Part shown: positions 8,922-17,924 of the stretch, piece after piece
Layout: each line of letters begins with the position of its first letter
Numbering within the stretch: position 1 is the stretch's first letter
Assembly: GCF_002803085.1 (NCBI RefSeq)
Contig: NZ_NNBJ01000024.1
Location: 1 to 64,000, forward strand
Length of the DNA: 64,000 bases
Reading direction: 5' to 3'
DNA from: Streptomyces sp. CB01201
GTDB taxonomy: Bacteria; Actinomycetota; Actinomycetes; Streptomycetales; Streptomycetaceae
Notes under the pieces: generated by a model
The model's input: the letters and a program-made list of their open reading frames with translations, nothing else
Databases searched by the model: none
What the model was told of the DNA's origin: nothing
Program-made: the position numbers and the translations under genes

Positions 8922-9574
8922 GAGGTCACCGGGCCGAGGTGGGCGTCCAGAACTGCCGTGATGAGCCGGTCGCGTTGGTTGTCGTCGGGGGCGCCGTCCA
9001 GCGGTGGGGCGCCGAGGGCGAGTTGCAAGCTGCCCCAGGCCCACAGCTGGGCCATGCCGTGCAGGTTCGACCACAGGGCGGCGGCAGTCACCGCAGGCGG
9101 AGGTCCGGCCTCGTTCGGCCCGTCGGCGCGTCGCGCGGCATCCCGCTCCGATCGGCATCGGGCGACGAGTTCGGTGAAGTGCCCGAACAGCGGGAGGGTC
9201 GACTCGCGCAGCCTCGGTTGGTCCGATGCCTGCGCCACGCCGTCGAGCAGGTCGTGCCGCCACATGAGCTCGAACATGCCGCGGCGTTCCAACGCGTACC
9301 CGACGTACGCCCGAGCGAGGGCCTCCAACTGGCCGCGCGGTGTGGTCGTGCCGGCGACCGCGGCCTCGAACAGGGCTGCGAGGTCCTCGAAGCCGCGACG
9401 GCCGATAGCCGAGAGCAGCGCATGGTGCGTGGGGAAGTACCGACGCGGCGCCCCGTGCGACACCCCCGCTCGACGGGCTACTTCCCGCAGGCCCACGGAC
9501 GCGGAGCCCTCGGTCAGCACAAGGTCGACCCCGACATCGATCAACCGCTCCCGAAGGGAGCTCTCATCAGTCAT
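8918..9574 (-). CDS. TetR/AcrR-family repressor
   Basis: 218 aa. Residues ~8-55 form the TetR helix-turn-helix (RLIDVGVDLVLTEG ... LREVARRAGVSHGAPRRYFPTHHALL), followed by a variable ligand domain with a TetR_C_13/33-like region (MFELMWRHDLLDG). It is co-transcribed with and overlaps the efflux gene, and its start codon is embedded in a palindromic operator, so it most likely represses its own operon until a drug is bound. Confidence 0.92.
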   Translation of the reverse strand: MTDESSLRERLIDVGVDLVLTEGSASVGLREVARRAGVSHGAPRRYFPTHHALLSAIGRRGFEDLAALFEAAVAGTTTPRGQLEALARAYVGYALERRGMFELMWRHDLLDGVAQASDQPRLRESTLPLFGHFTELVARCRSERDAARRADGPNEAGPPPAVTAAALWSNLHGMAQLWAWGSLQLALGAPPLDGAPDDNQRDRLITAVLDAHLGPVTS

Positions 9575-9610
9575 AGACAGTGTCTACCAGGCATTTGTAG
9601 ACACTGTCTA
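9574..9610. promoter_or_regulatory. TetR operator pair
   Basis: Two 13-bp palindrome-like sites, TAGACAGTGTCTA (9574-9586) and TAGACACTGTCTA (9598-9610), are reverse complements of each other with 24-bp centre spacing. The first overlaps the TetR start codon. This is the arrangement expected for autoregulatory binding of TetR dimers. Confidence 0.8.
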
Positions 9611-9630
9611 CCCGTGAGTGATCATAATCC

Positions 9631-11113
9631 TCATCGGGTGGCAGGGTCCGCCTCGGCTCGCTCGCTCACGGCACCACGCTGACCGGGAATGGTCACGCCC
9701 AACAGGTCGAGGCGCTTGTTCATGTCGAGGCGGAACGTGCCGTACGGGTTGATGTTCGACCAGAACAGCGCGGTCAAGCCGCGCCGGTCCTCGGCCGACA
9801 GCTTCTTCGCCCACTTCGGCTCGGCCAGGACCTGCTGAAGCAGCAGCGTGTTGACGTGCACGAGCGCGGACTGAAGCAGGTGCAGCGCGAGCATGGACGT
9901 CTCGGCGTGCTCCTTTTCCGGGCCGGTCAGGGCGCCGTCCTTGCCGTAGTGGAGCACGGTGTTCGCGCTGTTCCAGTTCTCCACGACCTGGAGCCCGCCG
10001 TGGATCTCGCGGCGCAGGTCGGGCCTGGCGAGGTAGTCGCACGCGAAGATCGTGCGCACGGCTCGGCCCAGCTCTTCGAGGGCCTGGTAGGTCGGGTGCT
10101 TGGGGCCGCCGCGCGTAAAGCGCCGCAGCACCTATTCCGCCTCCGCCGTCCCCAGGCGGAGCGCGGTGGCGTACTTGACCATCTGGTCGTACTGCTGGGC
10201 AATCAGGTCCCAGCGGATCGGCCGGGTCAGCGAGCCGCCGAGCGCCGGCCAGCCGGGCGGGGCGTCGTCCGGCCGGTACAGGCGGATGCTGCCGATGTTC
10301 TTCAGCCTCGGCAGCAGGCGGAAGTTGAGCAGCTCGGTGAAGGCGAACCCGACCACGCTCGCGCCGTGCGTGTCGACGTAGTTCGACTCGATCTCGGCAT
10401 CCGTGCAGTGCCGCAGCAACCCCTCGATCATCGCCGCGACCTCGGACGACGAACAGCTCTTGAGCTGGGAGTAGATGCAGACGTTCTTCTTCTCGACGTG
10501 CCAGTAGATCATCACGCCGTTGCCGCCGTAGCGGGCGTGGTACTCGGTCATGAAGTTGCTGGACCAGGACCCGAACTTCTTCGAGTCCGACGCGCACGAG
10601 GTGCCCTATCCCCACCAGGCGGCATCCCGGGCGGCGAGCGTGCCGTTGACCAGCCGGGTGACGGCCGCGCCGAGGTTGTCGACGGTGATGAAATGCCGGC
10701 GCACGTGCCGCAGCGCGGCCTCGGTCTCGCCGTGCTCGCCGGTCGCCACGATCGCCCGGATGCCCATGTTGGTGCCCAGCGCGAACAACGCGAGCAGCAG
10801 GCGCCGCTGGAGGGTAGCGCGGTCGATGCGCTCGTAGGCGGCGACCGAGGAGAACTCGTCGGTGAAGCCGGTGAGGAAGTCGGCGACGGCGTTCGGTGAC
10901 CACGCTCCCCAGAGGCAGGACGCTGATCCTTTCGCTGGTGCCCTGCTGGCGCAGGCGGGTCAGCTGGATCTGAGTCCGGGCGGTGATCCACCGGTAGAGC
11001 AGCCGCGCGCTCAGCAGGACGGCGAGCCCGGCCATGAGCGGGCGGTCTACCAGCGCGTGTACGACGCTGCCGCCGCGATGCTGGGCCATAGGCCTCAAGG
11101 AGGCGCAGGGCAA
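9631..11113 (-). pseudogene. Tn3-family transposase, decayed
   Basis: Pieces of a Tn3-type TnpA are spread over three frames. In one frame, segments such as ALFALGTNMGIRAIVATG, then after a TAG (10606-10608) SDSKKFGSWSSNFMTEYHARYGG, IYSQLKSCSSSEVAAMIEGL and the catalytic SNYVDTHGASVVGFAFTELL, then after a second TAG (10132-10134) LRRFTRGGPKHPTYQALEELGRA, ending NPYGTFRLDMNKRLDL. Two in-frame amber codons plus frameshifts nearer 10800-11100 leave no intact product; about half of the ~1000-residue family length is missing. It marks one end of a former transposon with the resolvase at 6856-7320. Confidence 0.88.
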
Positions 11114-11332
11114 GCGATCCCGCCCATGGCCATCGCCGCACGTCTCGGCTCCAAGTGAGGTACAGCCGCCGGACCGCGCTGATCATGGCGGGCAGCGTCC
11201 ACGTTGTTGCCGACGCTCTTCGGGCGTCAGGCGCGAAGACCGGCGCTGGTTCATGCGGCGTGCGCGCTCTTGTCGGGTGCAGCGCTGTGCTTCACCATCT
11301 GTGATGGGGCGGACACGGATCTTGGGGGCGGG

Positions 11333-12511
11333 ATGTCGTCGGGTACGGGCGGTGGCTACTGGGCGGACAAGGCTCTGCCCAGCGTGTTCAAGCACGATTT
11401 ACTGAAGCGGTACCTGCCGCAGTTCGGCGGGATGACGGGTAAGCAGTCGCATGATCAGCGCGTGGTCTATCTCGACGGGTACGCGGGCGAGGGCCGGTAC
11501 GAGAACGGGGATCCGGCTTCGGGAGAGATCGCGCTGCGCGTCGCCTCGCACCTGCGGGCCAGGGCCGGGCTGACGCTGGAGTGCTTCTTCTCCGAGCAGC
11601 AGCAGAAGTCGTTTCAGCGGTTGGACGACATTGTCCAGCAGTACCGCGGCCGGGGAGTGCGGGCACATGCTCACCGGGGGGAGGCCGACGGTGTCCTGGA
11701 CCAGGTCGTTCAGAGCGCGGCCCGGGAGCCGCTGTTCTTGTTCCTCGATCCGTGTGGGCTGGTCCTGCCGCAGGACCGGCTGGTCGACGTCCTCGCCAAC
11801 AAGCGTCCTCACAAGCGGCCGGCGACCGAGCTGCTGATGAACTTCAGCATGATGGCCGTGTGGCGTCTGGGCGGGCACGTCCGCTCCCCGCACGGCAATG
11901 AACGGTCATTGCAGCGGTTCGACGACGTGTGCGGCGGAACCTGGTGGCGGGAGCACTTCGCCGACGCCGTGGCCGCGCGGGACAAGGACAGTGCGGCCGC
12001 GGACGCGATCGAGGCGGTGGCGGAAGGCTACGCGAGCCGGCTGGCAGAGCGGACGGGGATGCTGGTGCAGTCGGTGCCGGTGTCGCATTCGCCGCGCAAA
12101 CGCGCTGTCTACCGGCTGGTGTTCGCGACCCGGAGCCCTTACGGCCTGTGGGTTTTCGGCGACACCGTGGCCCGGGCCCGGGCCACCTGGTGGGAGACGC
12201 TCGAAGAGCGTGAGGAGGACGCGCTGTTCTCGGTGACGTCGTTGACCCGCCCGGACCCGAAGGCGGTGGAGCGTGAGGCGGTACCGCACATCGCCGACAA
12301 CCTCGCAGCCCTTCTGGCCAGGCTGCGCCGGCCGGTGAGGCTCGTCGACTACCCCCTGGAAGTCTTCGGGGACTACTACGGGCAGGTGACCGAGCCCGCG
12401 GCGCGCAGCGCCGTTCGCTTGCTGCATGAACAGGGCCGGACACCCAGTGACGGCGTGGGCGTCAAGCGGACGCGGGAGATCTTGGTCCATCCCGGCAGGG
12501 CAACCGCCTGA
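11333..12511 (+). CDS. tcmP: three-Cys-motif partner protein TcmP
   Basis: 392 aa from the ATG at 11333 with a G-rich ribosome-binding site (GGGGGCGGG) just ahead; the upstream open frame looks non-coding. Landmarks are GGYWADKALPSVFKHDLLKRYLP, VVYLDGYAGEGRYENG, LECFFSE and EPLFLFLDPCGLVLP, characteristic of the TcmP family, which resembles methyltransferase-fold proteins by its glycine-rich DGYAGEG loop. The family is named because it accompanies a Gp37/Gp68-like protein bearing a three-Cys motif; exactly that gene lies 45 bp away on the opposite strand. The biochemical role is not established; phage- and plasmid-associated nucleic-acid modification is a reasonable guess. Confidence 0.85.
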   Translation: MSSGTGGGYWADKALPSVFKHDLLKRYLPQFGGMTGKQSHDQRVVYLDGYAGEGRYENGDPASGEIALRVASHLRARAGLTLECFFSEQQQKSFQRLDDIVQQYRGRGVRAHAHRGEADGVLDQVVQSAAREPLFLFLDPCGLVLPQDRLVDVLANKRPHKRPATELLMNFSMMAVWRLGGHVRSPHGNERSLQRFDDVCGGTWWREHFADAVAARDKDSAAADAIEAVAEGYASRLAERTGMLVQSVPVSHSPRKRAVYRLVFATRSPYGLWVFGDTVARARATWWETLEEREEDALFSVTSLTRPDPKAVEREAVPHIADNLAALLARLRRPVRLVDYPLEVFGDYYGQVTEPAARSAVRLLHEQGRTPSDGVGVKRTREILVHPGRATA

Positions 12512-12556
12512 CACCCAACCAGGTACCTCACCGCAGGCGCTGGCCCGGCTGGTGGG

Positions 12557-13303
12557 TCAGGCGGCGACGGGCAGCGGCATCTGGTCCCAGGTCCGGCCCT
12601 CCAGGAGCCGGCCGCCGGCCTTCGGTGTGCGGCCGCCCCACTGCTTGAAGAAGAAGGCGACGGCCGCTTCTTGGCAGGTGTCCCGGATCTGTGTGACCCA
12701 GGCCGGGTCCATGGGCCGGTGCCCGGATCCGGACTCGCCCCCCGCGATCACCCAGTTGATGCCGTCCAGGTCGAGACCGTGCAGTGGGCCGAGCAGCGGC
12801 TCGCAGGACAAGAACCGCACCGCCGCGGGCACTTCACGCAGATCGTCGACGCGCGCCAGTTCCTTGTCCGTCTCCACCGAGACGCCCATCCACAGGTTTT
12901 CCGGCCAGTCGAGCCGGGGCGCGACCTGGCGCAGGCGCCGGGCCCGCTTGGTGAGGACCTGATAGGTGTGCTGAGGGGTGTCCGCGATGACCTGGAACAC
13001 CTGCCGCACGTAGTCGAGGGGAACCCGGGCGTGGAACAGATCGCTCATGGAGTTCACGAACACGGTCCGCGGGCTCTTCCACCCGTAGGGCACGTCCAGG
13101 GCGTCGGGGTGCAGCGTGACGTCGAAACCGGGCCCGGAGGTCCGGGGGTCCCCGTCGTTCTGGTACTTCGCTGCGCCCATGGCCTTCAGGCGCTTGGCCA
13201 AGGTCAGGGCATAGCAGTTGTCGCATCCTGAGGAGACACGGTCGCAGCCGGTCGTCGGGTTCCAGGTCGCCTCGGTCCACTCGATGGCGCTGCGGTCGCT
13301 CAC
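12557..13303 (-). CDS. Gp37/Gp68-family (DUF5131) three-Cys-motif protein
   Basis: 248 aa from a GTG. The N-terminus reads IEWTEATWNPTTGCDRVSSGCDNCYA, with Cys spaced C-x7-C-x2-C, a probable metal or iron-sulfur cluster site as in radical-SAM-like enzymes. Further family landmarks are VFVNSMSDLFHARVP, YQVLTKRARRL, LWMGVSVET, FLSCEPLLGP and VIAGGESGSGHRPMDPAWV. The gene converges with tcmP; the two families co-occur widely in phages and mobile elements, so a joint function is likely. No substrate is known. Confidence 0.88.
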   Translation of the reverse strand: MSDRSAIEWTEATWNPTTGCDRVSSGCDNCYALTLAKRLKAMGAAKYQNDGDPRTSGPGFDVTLHPDALDVPYGWKSPRTVFVNSMSDLFHARVPLDYVRQVFQVIADTPQHTYQVLTKRARRLRQVAPRLDWPENLWMGVSVETDKELARVDDLREVPAAVRFLSCEPLLGPLHGLDLDGINWVIAGGESGSGHRPMDPAWVTQIRDTCQEAAVAFFFKQWGGRTPKAGGRLLEGRTWDQMPLPVAA

Positions 13304-13612
13304 CGGTCTGCTCCTGCCCTCGCCCGCACGGCCGCCCCGTCCCGGACGGTCGCGGTGTGCTGCCTAACGATGCCCGCAACGCCTGGACACCCGGGCACGG
13401 ACACCGGTATCGGCGTCCATCCGATCGCTTCTCGTAACGTCACGTGTCGAACCTCCGGTCAGGAACCTATCGGGGTGATCGGATCCGGTCGACCCGCACT
13501 GGCCACAGGCCTCGGCCATCACGCTGTTCTGCCCAACTGCGTTGGCCGCTCTGGCCGATCGCTTTTCTCCGCACGGGCTCGACGCAGTGCGGCGGCCTCG
13601 ACCGCCGCAGCC
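13304..13612. other. intergenic region, no gene seen
   Basis: About 310 bp between the divergently placed Gp37/Gp68 start (13303) and the end of the DUF721 gene (13613). No open frame with coding character and no strong hairpin was seen; it presumably holds the leftward promoter of the Gp37/Gp68 gene near 13310-13450. Confidence 0.4.
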
Positions 13613-14332
13613 TCACCGGTGCTGGGCGCGTGCCTGCGCAATCGGAGCCGGCGCATCGGCGGGCACGGATTCGCTCTCGGGGAACGCCCGTCGGGACAAC
13701 TCCCGCATCGCGGTGGTCTGCCGCGCCACGGCTGCCGCGACCGCCGGGTCCAGCTGCGAGGACCGGAACGCCTGGCGGTGCGCGTCGATTGCGCGGCGGT
13801 AGCCCGCGGGTGGTGTCCGGCGCTCCACCGTGGCAGCGGGCATCGCCGGCTGCGGGGCCGAAGTGACGGCCGCCGTGGCGGGGCCGGCCTTCACGGGCGC
13901 GGGCGCCAGGACATGAACGGCACGGACCTTCGCACCCTGCACCCGCTCGTTGGCCGCCGCGATCAGCTTTGGCGCGCTCCACCGCAGTTGAGTGCCGTAG
14001 GCGGGGCTGTCAGGGGTGATGTCCAGGCGGCCCGTGTCCGGGTCGAAGGCGACGGCCTCCACGTGGCCGGCGAGCTCGGGCGCGGCCGCGGCGACGATGG
14101 CGTCGAATTCGGCGAGGACACTGCCGCCGGCGGCCGGGGCGACCATGCCGCGCTCGGCCATCATCGTCGTGATCGCCGCACCCAGCCCGAGAGGCTCGCG
14201 TCCGTCACGCCGCACCGTCGTGCCGGTACGCCGCTTCGGCCTTCTTGCCGAGGCGCCGTTCTTCTTCGCCGTCTCTTGGGCGGCGAGCAGAGCCTGGCGG
14301 GCGAGATCGACACCGCTCAGCTCGGTGCTCAC
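13613..14332 (-). CDS. DUF721 (DciA-like) protein of the replication module
   Basis: 239 aa from the GTG at 14332, which overlaps the rep stop codon (GTGA). Residues ~20-115 resemble the actinobacterial DUF721 domain: GRREPLGLGAAITTMMAERG, then ELAGHVEAVAFDPDTGRLDITPDSPAYGTQLRWSAPKLI with the KH-like fold of DciA, and a long Ala/Pro linker. DciA proteins help load the replicative helicase onto origins. Being translationally coupled to a plasmid initiator suggests this one serves plasmid replication. The C-terminal half (RRAIDAHRQAFRSSQLDP onward) is not recognised. Confidence 0.75.
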   Translation of the reverse strand: MSTELSGVDLARQALLAAQETAKKNGASARRPKRRTGTTVRRDGREPLGLGAAITTMMAERGMVAPAAGGSVLAEFDAIVAAAAPELAGHVEAVAFDPDTGRLDITPDSPAYGTQLRWSAPKLIAAANERVQGAKVRAVHVLAPAPVKAGPATAAVTSAPQPAMPAATVERRTPPAGYRRAIDAHRQAFRSSQLDPAVAAAVARQTTAMRELSRRAFPESESVPADAPAPIAQARAQHR

Positions 14333-16929
14333 ACGATCACCTCTTCCGCGATGTCGTCGGTCAGCGGGCGGCCGGCGAACTCGGGCAGCCGGTCTGTCCA
14401 CGGCGCGGAGGCGGCCTGCCTGGTCCCGGCGGCGGCCTGCTCGCGCAGCCGTCCCAGGCGCGTCGCGAGCAGGCACTCGGCAGCGCGTTCGCGGGCGGTG
14501 TCGGCGGCCTTCGTCGCCGCGGCGATCGCGTCCGCACCACTCGGGTTGTGCCGGAACCAGCGCCGCCCCTGCTCGGTCTTGTAGGCCCGCCTGGCCTCCG
14601 CGTCGGCTTCCTCGGTCCGGGCCAGCCGCCCCAGCGCGCTGCGGCGGAACTCAACCAGCGCCTCCTCCACCGCCCGCAGCGCGCCGAAGGCGAGCACGGA
14701 CGCCGCGCCGATCGGATCGGCGTCCAGTTCACCGAGCGGAGCCGAGGCCAGGAATACCCGCCGGGTGCGCTCGATGTCGTCCGTCAACGAGGCCCGGACA
14801 TCGGCAGCGACGGCCTCGATTGCGGCCTGGTCCTCCAGGTCGGCCGCCCAGGTCGCCGCGACCATCCCGGCCTCCACCGTCAACGCCTCCGTCCGGCGTT
14901 CGTACCCGCACGGCTCGCACAGCCCACCGGCCTGCGGCTGCCCGCAGTCCTCACACGCCAGCGCCTGCCGGACCACCTCGGCCACCGCTGCGGCCGCGCG
15001 CTCGCGCTCCGCCCGCTCCTGGTCAGCACCGCGCGCTGCCTCACGCTCGGCCTTCTCCGCACGAGCCTGCGCCTGACGCCACATCAGGTCCTCCGCCTCG
15101 ATGGCCACCTGCTCGCGCAGCCGCTCCTCAAGGACCCGGCGGCGCTCGCCGTCGGCCAGGCCGGGCAGCTCCCGGTCGATGTCCGCGCCGATCCGGGCGC
15201 GCCGGGCACGGCGGAGGTGGATGACGTTGCCGCAGTTCTCGCAGGCCTCGCCGGTGTCGAGCCGGATCCCGTCGTCGCACTTGCGGTGCGAGCAGGCCGG
15301 CCGCTGGGGCAGACCCCGGCGGATCAGCCACGCGTACGGGCCGGTGACCATCGCCTCGCCGCCGGTCTCCGCCAGGCGGTCGGTGAGCCGGTCGGCCAGC
15401 ATCCGCGACGCACCCTCCGGCGCCACACCCAGGCCCGCCAGCTGCGCCAGCTCCGTTGTCGCGGCGGCCTCGACCTGGTCCTGCTGCCAGCCGTTCAGCT
15501 GGCTCCACAGCCAGGAGACCGGAGCCAGAGCCACCCGCAGACGAAGATCATCCGGAAGTGACACCCGCCTCTGCTGCTGCGCCTTTTCCCACCCTCCGGC
15601 CTTCGGCCGGCCACCGGCGCCAGCCCCGGCAGCGCGCTGCACCACCCGCTTCTCGACCGGGGACTCCTTCGGCTTTTCCCCGCGCAGCGGGCCGCCCTCG
15701 GCCACCGGCGACCCGGACCCGGCAGAGTCGGTGCCGCAGTCGACGGCCTGGTCCTCGCCCGCGCACACGCGCTCCGGCCGACGGCCTTCACCCCCACGGC
15801 CTTCGCCGGAAAAACCACAAGAGAGCTGCGGAGGAACTACCGGAGTAACCCCAGAAGCGTGGAGAGCGTGGTGCTGTGCAGTTGCGGCGAGGTCTGCCGA
15901 TCCGGTGATCCCGTCCTGTCCGGCACCTTCGACCCCAGTCGCCACAATGGCCCCGGCCGTCTCGCCCGACTCAACATCTCCGGATGCAGTACCGGCGAGG
16001 TCTGAAAACACGGCGTTCACGACCCGGCGGGCCTCCCGCACAGCCACACCGTGGGCCTTGGCGACCGGCACCAGGCGCACCCGCGACTGCGCGTGCAGGC
16101 CCGAGCGGGTCTCCCTGCGCACCACGTCCGCGACGCCGTGCTCCTGGAGGCGCTTGAGGACTTTCGCTCCGGCCGCCGCCGTGCAGCCCAGCAGCCGCGC
16201 GACCGTCGCCGCCGGACGCCCGCGGCCGGTGTCCACCGACCCAGGGCACAGCTGCAGCCAGCCCGCAGACCCCGTCGTCAGCACCATCAGCAGCAGCCCG
16301 AGCCGGTCCGTCGCAGCCCCCCGGCCCGTACGCCCGGCGAGCAGCCCGGCCGGGATCGGCGCCTTGTCCTTCGGCTCCCACCCCGGACCGAACAGCACGG
16401 TGATCAGGCTCAGCAGCACCGCCAGCTCCGAGCGGGACAGTGCCAGGGCGTGCCGCCGGTCACCGGCCTGCTGTGCCCGGTACATCGGGATCACCCAGCA
16501 CTCCAGGCCCGTCGCCCACCCGATGGCGTTCGTCGCGACGTTCGAGCCGAGGAACCCGGCGCCGCGCAGCTCGGGCAGCACGGTGTGCGCGACCGTCGAC
16601 TGCGACACCCCCAGCCATCGGCCGAGCTCCTCCGCCCAGATCGACGTCTCGAAGTCCCTGCGCGCATCGGCCTTCGCGGTCAGCACGACCGACGCCAGCC
16701 GCGTGCCGTCGGACGCACCGGCCAGCGCCGGGGACGTCACCAGCGCGCGCACCGCGGCGAGCAGCCGGGCGCGCATCGTCTTCGTCAGCTGGAGCGGGTT
16801 GCCCAGCTCCAGCCGCGCGACCGGACCGGCCTGCGCCGGGACCGACCGCAGCCGACGGCGCGACGCGCCGCCGGCGAACTGTGTACGAGGGCGCGGGAGC
16901 ACGGCGGCCGATGCCGCCACGGCGCTCAT
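14329..16929 (-). CDS. plasmid replication initiator-like protein with winged-helix and zinc-ribbon regions
   Basis: 866 aa from the ATG at 16929. The N-terminal third contains two helix-turn-helix-like stretches (LGRWLGVSQSTVAHTVLPEL near 105-125 and RPAATVARLLGCTAAAGAKV near 245-265) with recognisable wings, the arrangement of dimeric plasmid initiators. The middle is a low-complexity linker (~360-450). The C-terminal half has two Cys clusters able to bind zinc (CSHRKCDDG...CENCGN and CEDCGQPQAGGLCEPCG) within charged coiled coils. Such proteins, followed by a DUF721 gene, are typical of Streptomyces linear-plasmid replicons. The stop overlaps the DUF721 start. It is a candidate initiator, not proven. 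Confidence 0.7.
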   Translation of the reverse strand: MSAVAASAAVLPRPRTQFAGGASRRRLRSVPAQAGPVARLELGNPLQLTKTMRARLLAAVRALVTSPALAGASDGTRLASVVLTAKADARRDFETSIWAEELGRWLGVSQSTVAHTVLPELRGAGFLGSNVATNAIGWATGLECWVIPMYRAQQAGDRRHALALSRSELAVLLSLITVLFGPGWEPKDKAPIPAGLLAGRTGRGAATDRLGLLLMVLTTGSAGWLQLCPGSVDTGRGRPAATVARLLGCTAAAGAKVLKRLQEHGVADVVRRETRSGLHAQSRVRLVPVAKAHGVAVREARRVVNAVFSDLAGTASGDVESGETAGAIVATGVEGAGQDGITGSADLAATAQHHALHASGVTPVVPPQLSCGFSGEGRGGEGRRPERVCAGEDQAVDCGTDSAGSGSPVAEGGPLRGEKPKESPVEKRVVQRAAGAGAGGRPKAGGWEKAQQQRRVSLPDDLRLRVALAPVSWLWSQLNGWQQDQVEAAATTELAQLAGLGVAPEGASRMLADRLTDRLAETGGEAMVTGPYAWLIRRGLPQRPACSHRKCDDGIRLDTGEACENCGNVIHLRRARRARIGADIDRELPGLADGERRRVLEERLREQVAIEAEDLMWRQAQARAEKAEREAARGADQERAERERAAAAVAEVVRQALACEDCGQPQAGGLCEPCGYERRTEALTVEAGMVAATWAADLEDQAAIEAVAADVRASLTDDIERTRRVFLASAPLGELDADPIGAASVLAFGALRAVEEALVEFRRSALGRLARTEEADAEARRAYKTEQGRRWFRHNPSGADAIAAATKAADTARERAAECLLATRLGRLREQAAAGTRQAASAPWTDRLPEFAGRPLTDDIAEEVIV

Positions 16930-17468
16930 CGGCCCACCGTCCCGACGGGAGCGGAACCCGTACGGGCCATGATCTTCTGCGTCTGCATGGGGCAGGTGTA
17001 CATACCAAAGCGGACTCCCCCCTGAGTAGCCGAAACGCTCGACTCGTCATCCACCAGACGACCGACGAGCCCTGTGGACAGAGGCCGCCGAGCCACGATT
17101 GCCCCGTGCCTTCCCGCACGGCGAGCAACAACTTCAGATCGCGTCCCGCCACACGGGAAGCCGCCCTCGCGGACGCTCCCGCCGACGGAGCTGTGGAAAG
17201 CCTCTTGGCACAGGCACACCGGACGGGCGCTCAACGCCATGGCGACCGGGCTTCCTATGCCGCCTTCGAAGCTAGGACGAGGGCTTGGTGCTGCACTGGT
17301 GTGCAGCACATCACCCGCCCACTCCGCTCGAAACCGGATCAAACGGGCGTAGCCAGGCTGGAAAAGGGCGCAACAGTCCTGCACAATGGCTCCTGTCGTG
17401 GAGGCATCGCCAAAACGGCATGACGAAGCCCCAAGGTGCTTCGTGGTTCGCGGAGAACCGAGTACGAG

Positions 17469-17580
17469 CGTCCGAGCGGCTGCTAACCGCGAGGACGTCC
17501 CCTTCGGACGGAGCTGCTAACTCCGTCCGGTGTCAGGGGGCCGCTCAGTCGAGGTGCTGCTAACTCCTCGAGGGCTGAGC
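17469..17580. other. three tandem hairpins with an identical CTGCTAA loop
   Basis: Hairpin A: 17469-17473/17493-17497 and 17476-17479/17487-17490, with a GA/GA internal loop and loop 17480-17486. Hairpin B: 17505-17513 paired with 17521-17529, perfect 9 bp, loop 17514-17520. Hairpin C: 17543-17548/17575-17580 and 17549-17554/17566-17571, with loop 17557-17563. All three loops read CTGCTAA and are followed by C, while the stems differ in sequence yet still pair. That combination means selection on structure plus loop, as in a protein- or RNA-binding motif. The functional strand is unknown; on the rep (minus) strand the loop is TTAGCAG, about 540-650 bases ahead of the rep start. Confidence 0.7.
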
Positions 17581-17885
17581 GCCCCAGCGGCCCAGAGCCT
17601 CACAGGCCCGCCGCTTCAGTCCGCTACGACGTCGCGTCCTCCCCGAGGGAGACCGGGCTGCGCTGCCATCCAGCGCAGAATTCATGGTCAACCCGGCGCG
17701 ACAGCGCTGCGGGTGAAGGAGAAGCGGCGGTCCGGATATGCGGGCACCCCACCGGAGCGACGCTCGAACGTCGCTTCCACGGCGGGGTGGTGTGTGTCCA
17801 CGCGCGGGTACGGGTACCCTGCATCACGTGACCGCCTTTCCACGAAAAGGTGGGTCGCCGGGTCGGGAGTCTTCTTCCGGCCGAG

Positions 17886-17924
17886 AGCCCCCACGGACTT
17901 GCCTAAGGTCCCGGGGGCTTTTTC
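17886..17924 (+). terminator. rho-independent terminator with U-tract
   Basis: Stem AGCCCCC (17886-17892) with GGGGGCT (17913-17919), 20-base loop, followed by five T residues. No recognisable gene lies just upstream on the + strand, so it may end a short untranslated RNA starting within the rep upstream region. Confidence 0.6.

Noticed and set aside
10132..10608. Stop-codon (amber) recoding in the Tn3 transposase
   Set aside because: The same gene also carries frameshifts and a missing N-terminal half, so simple decay explains it.
16926..17384. 152-codon minus-strand frame upstream of rep as an N-terminal extension or separate gene
   Set aside because: No ribosome-binding site, poor codon bias and no continuity with rep.
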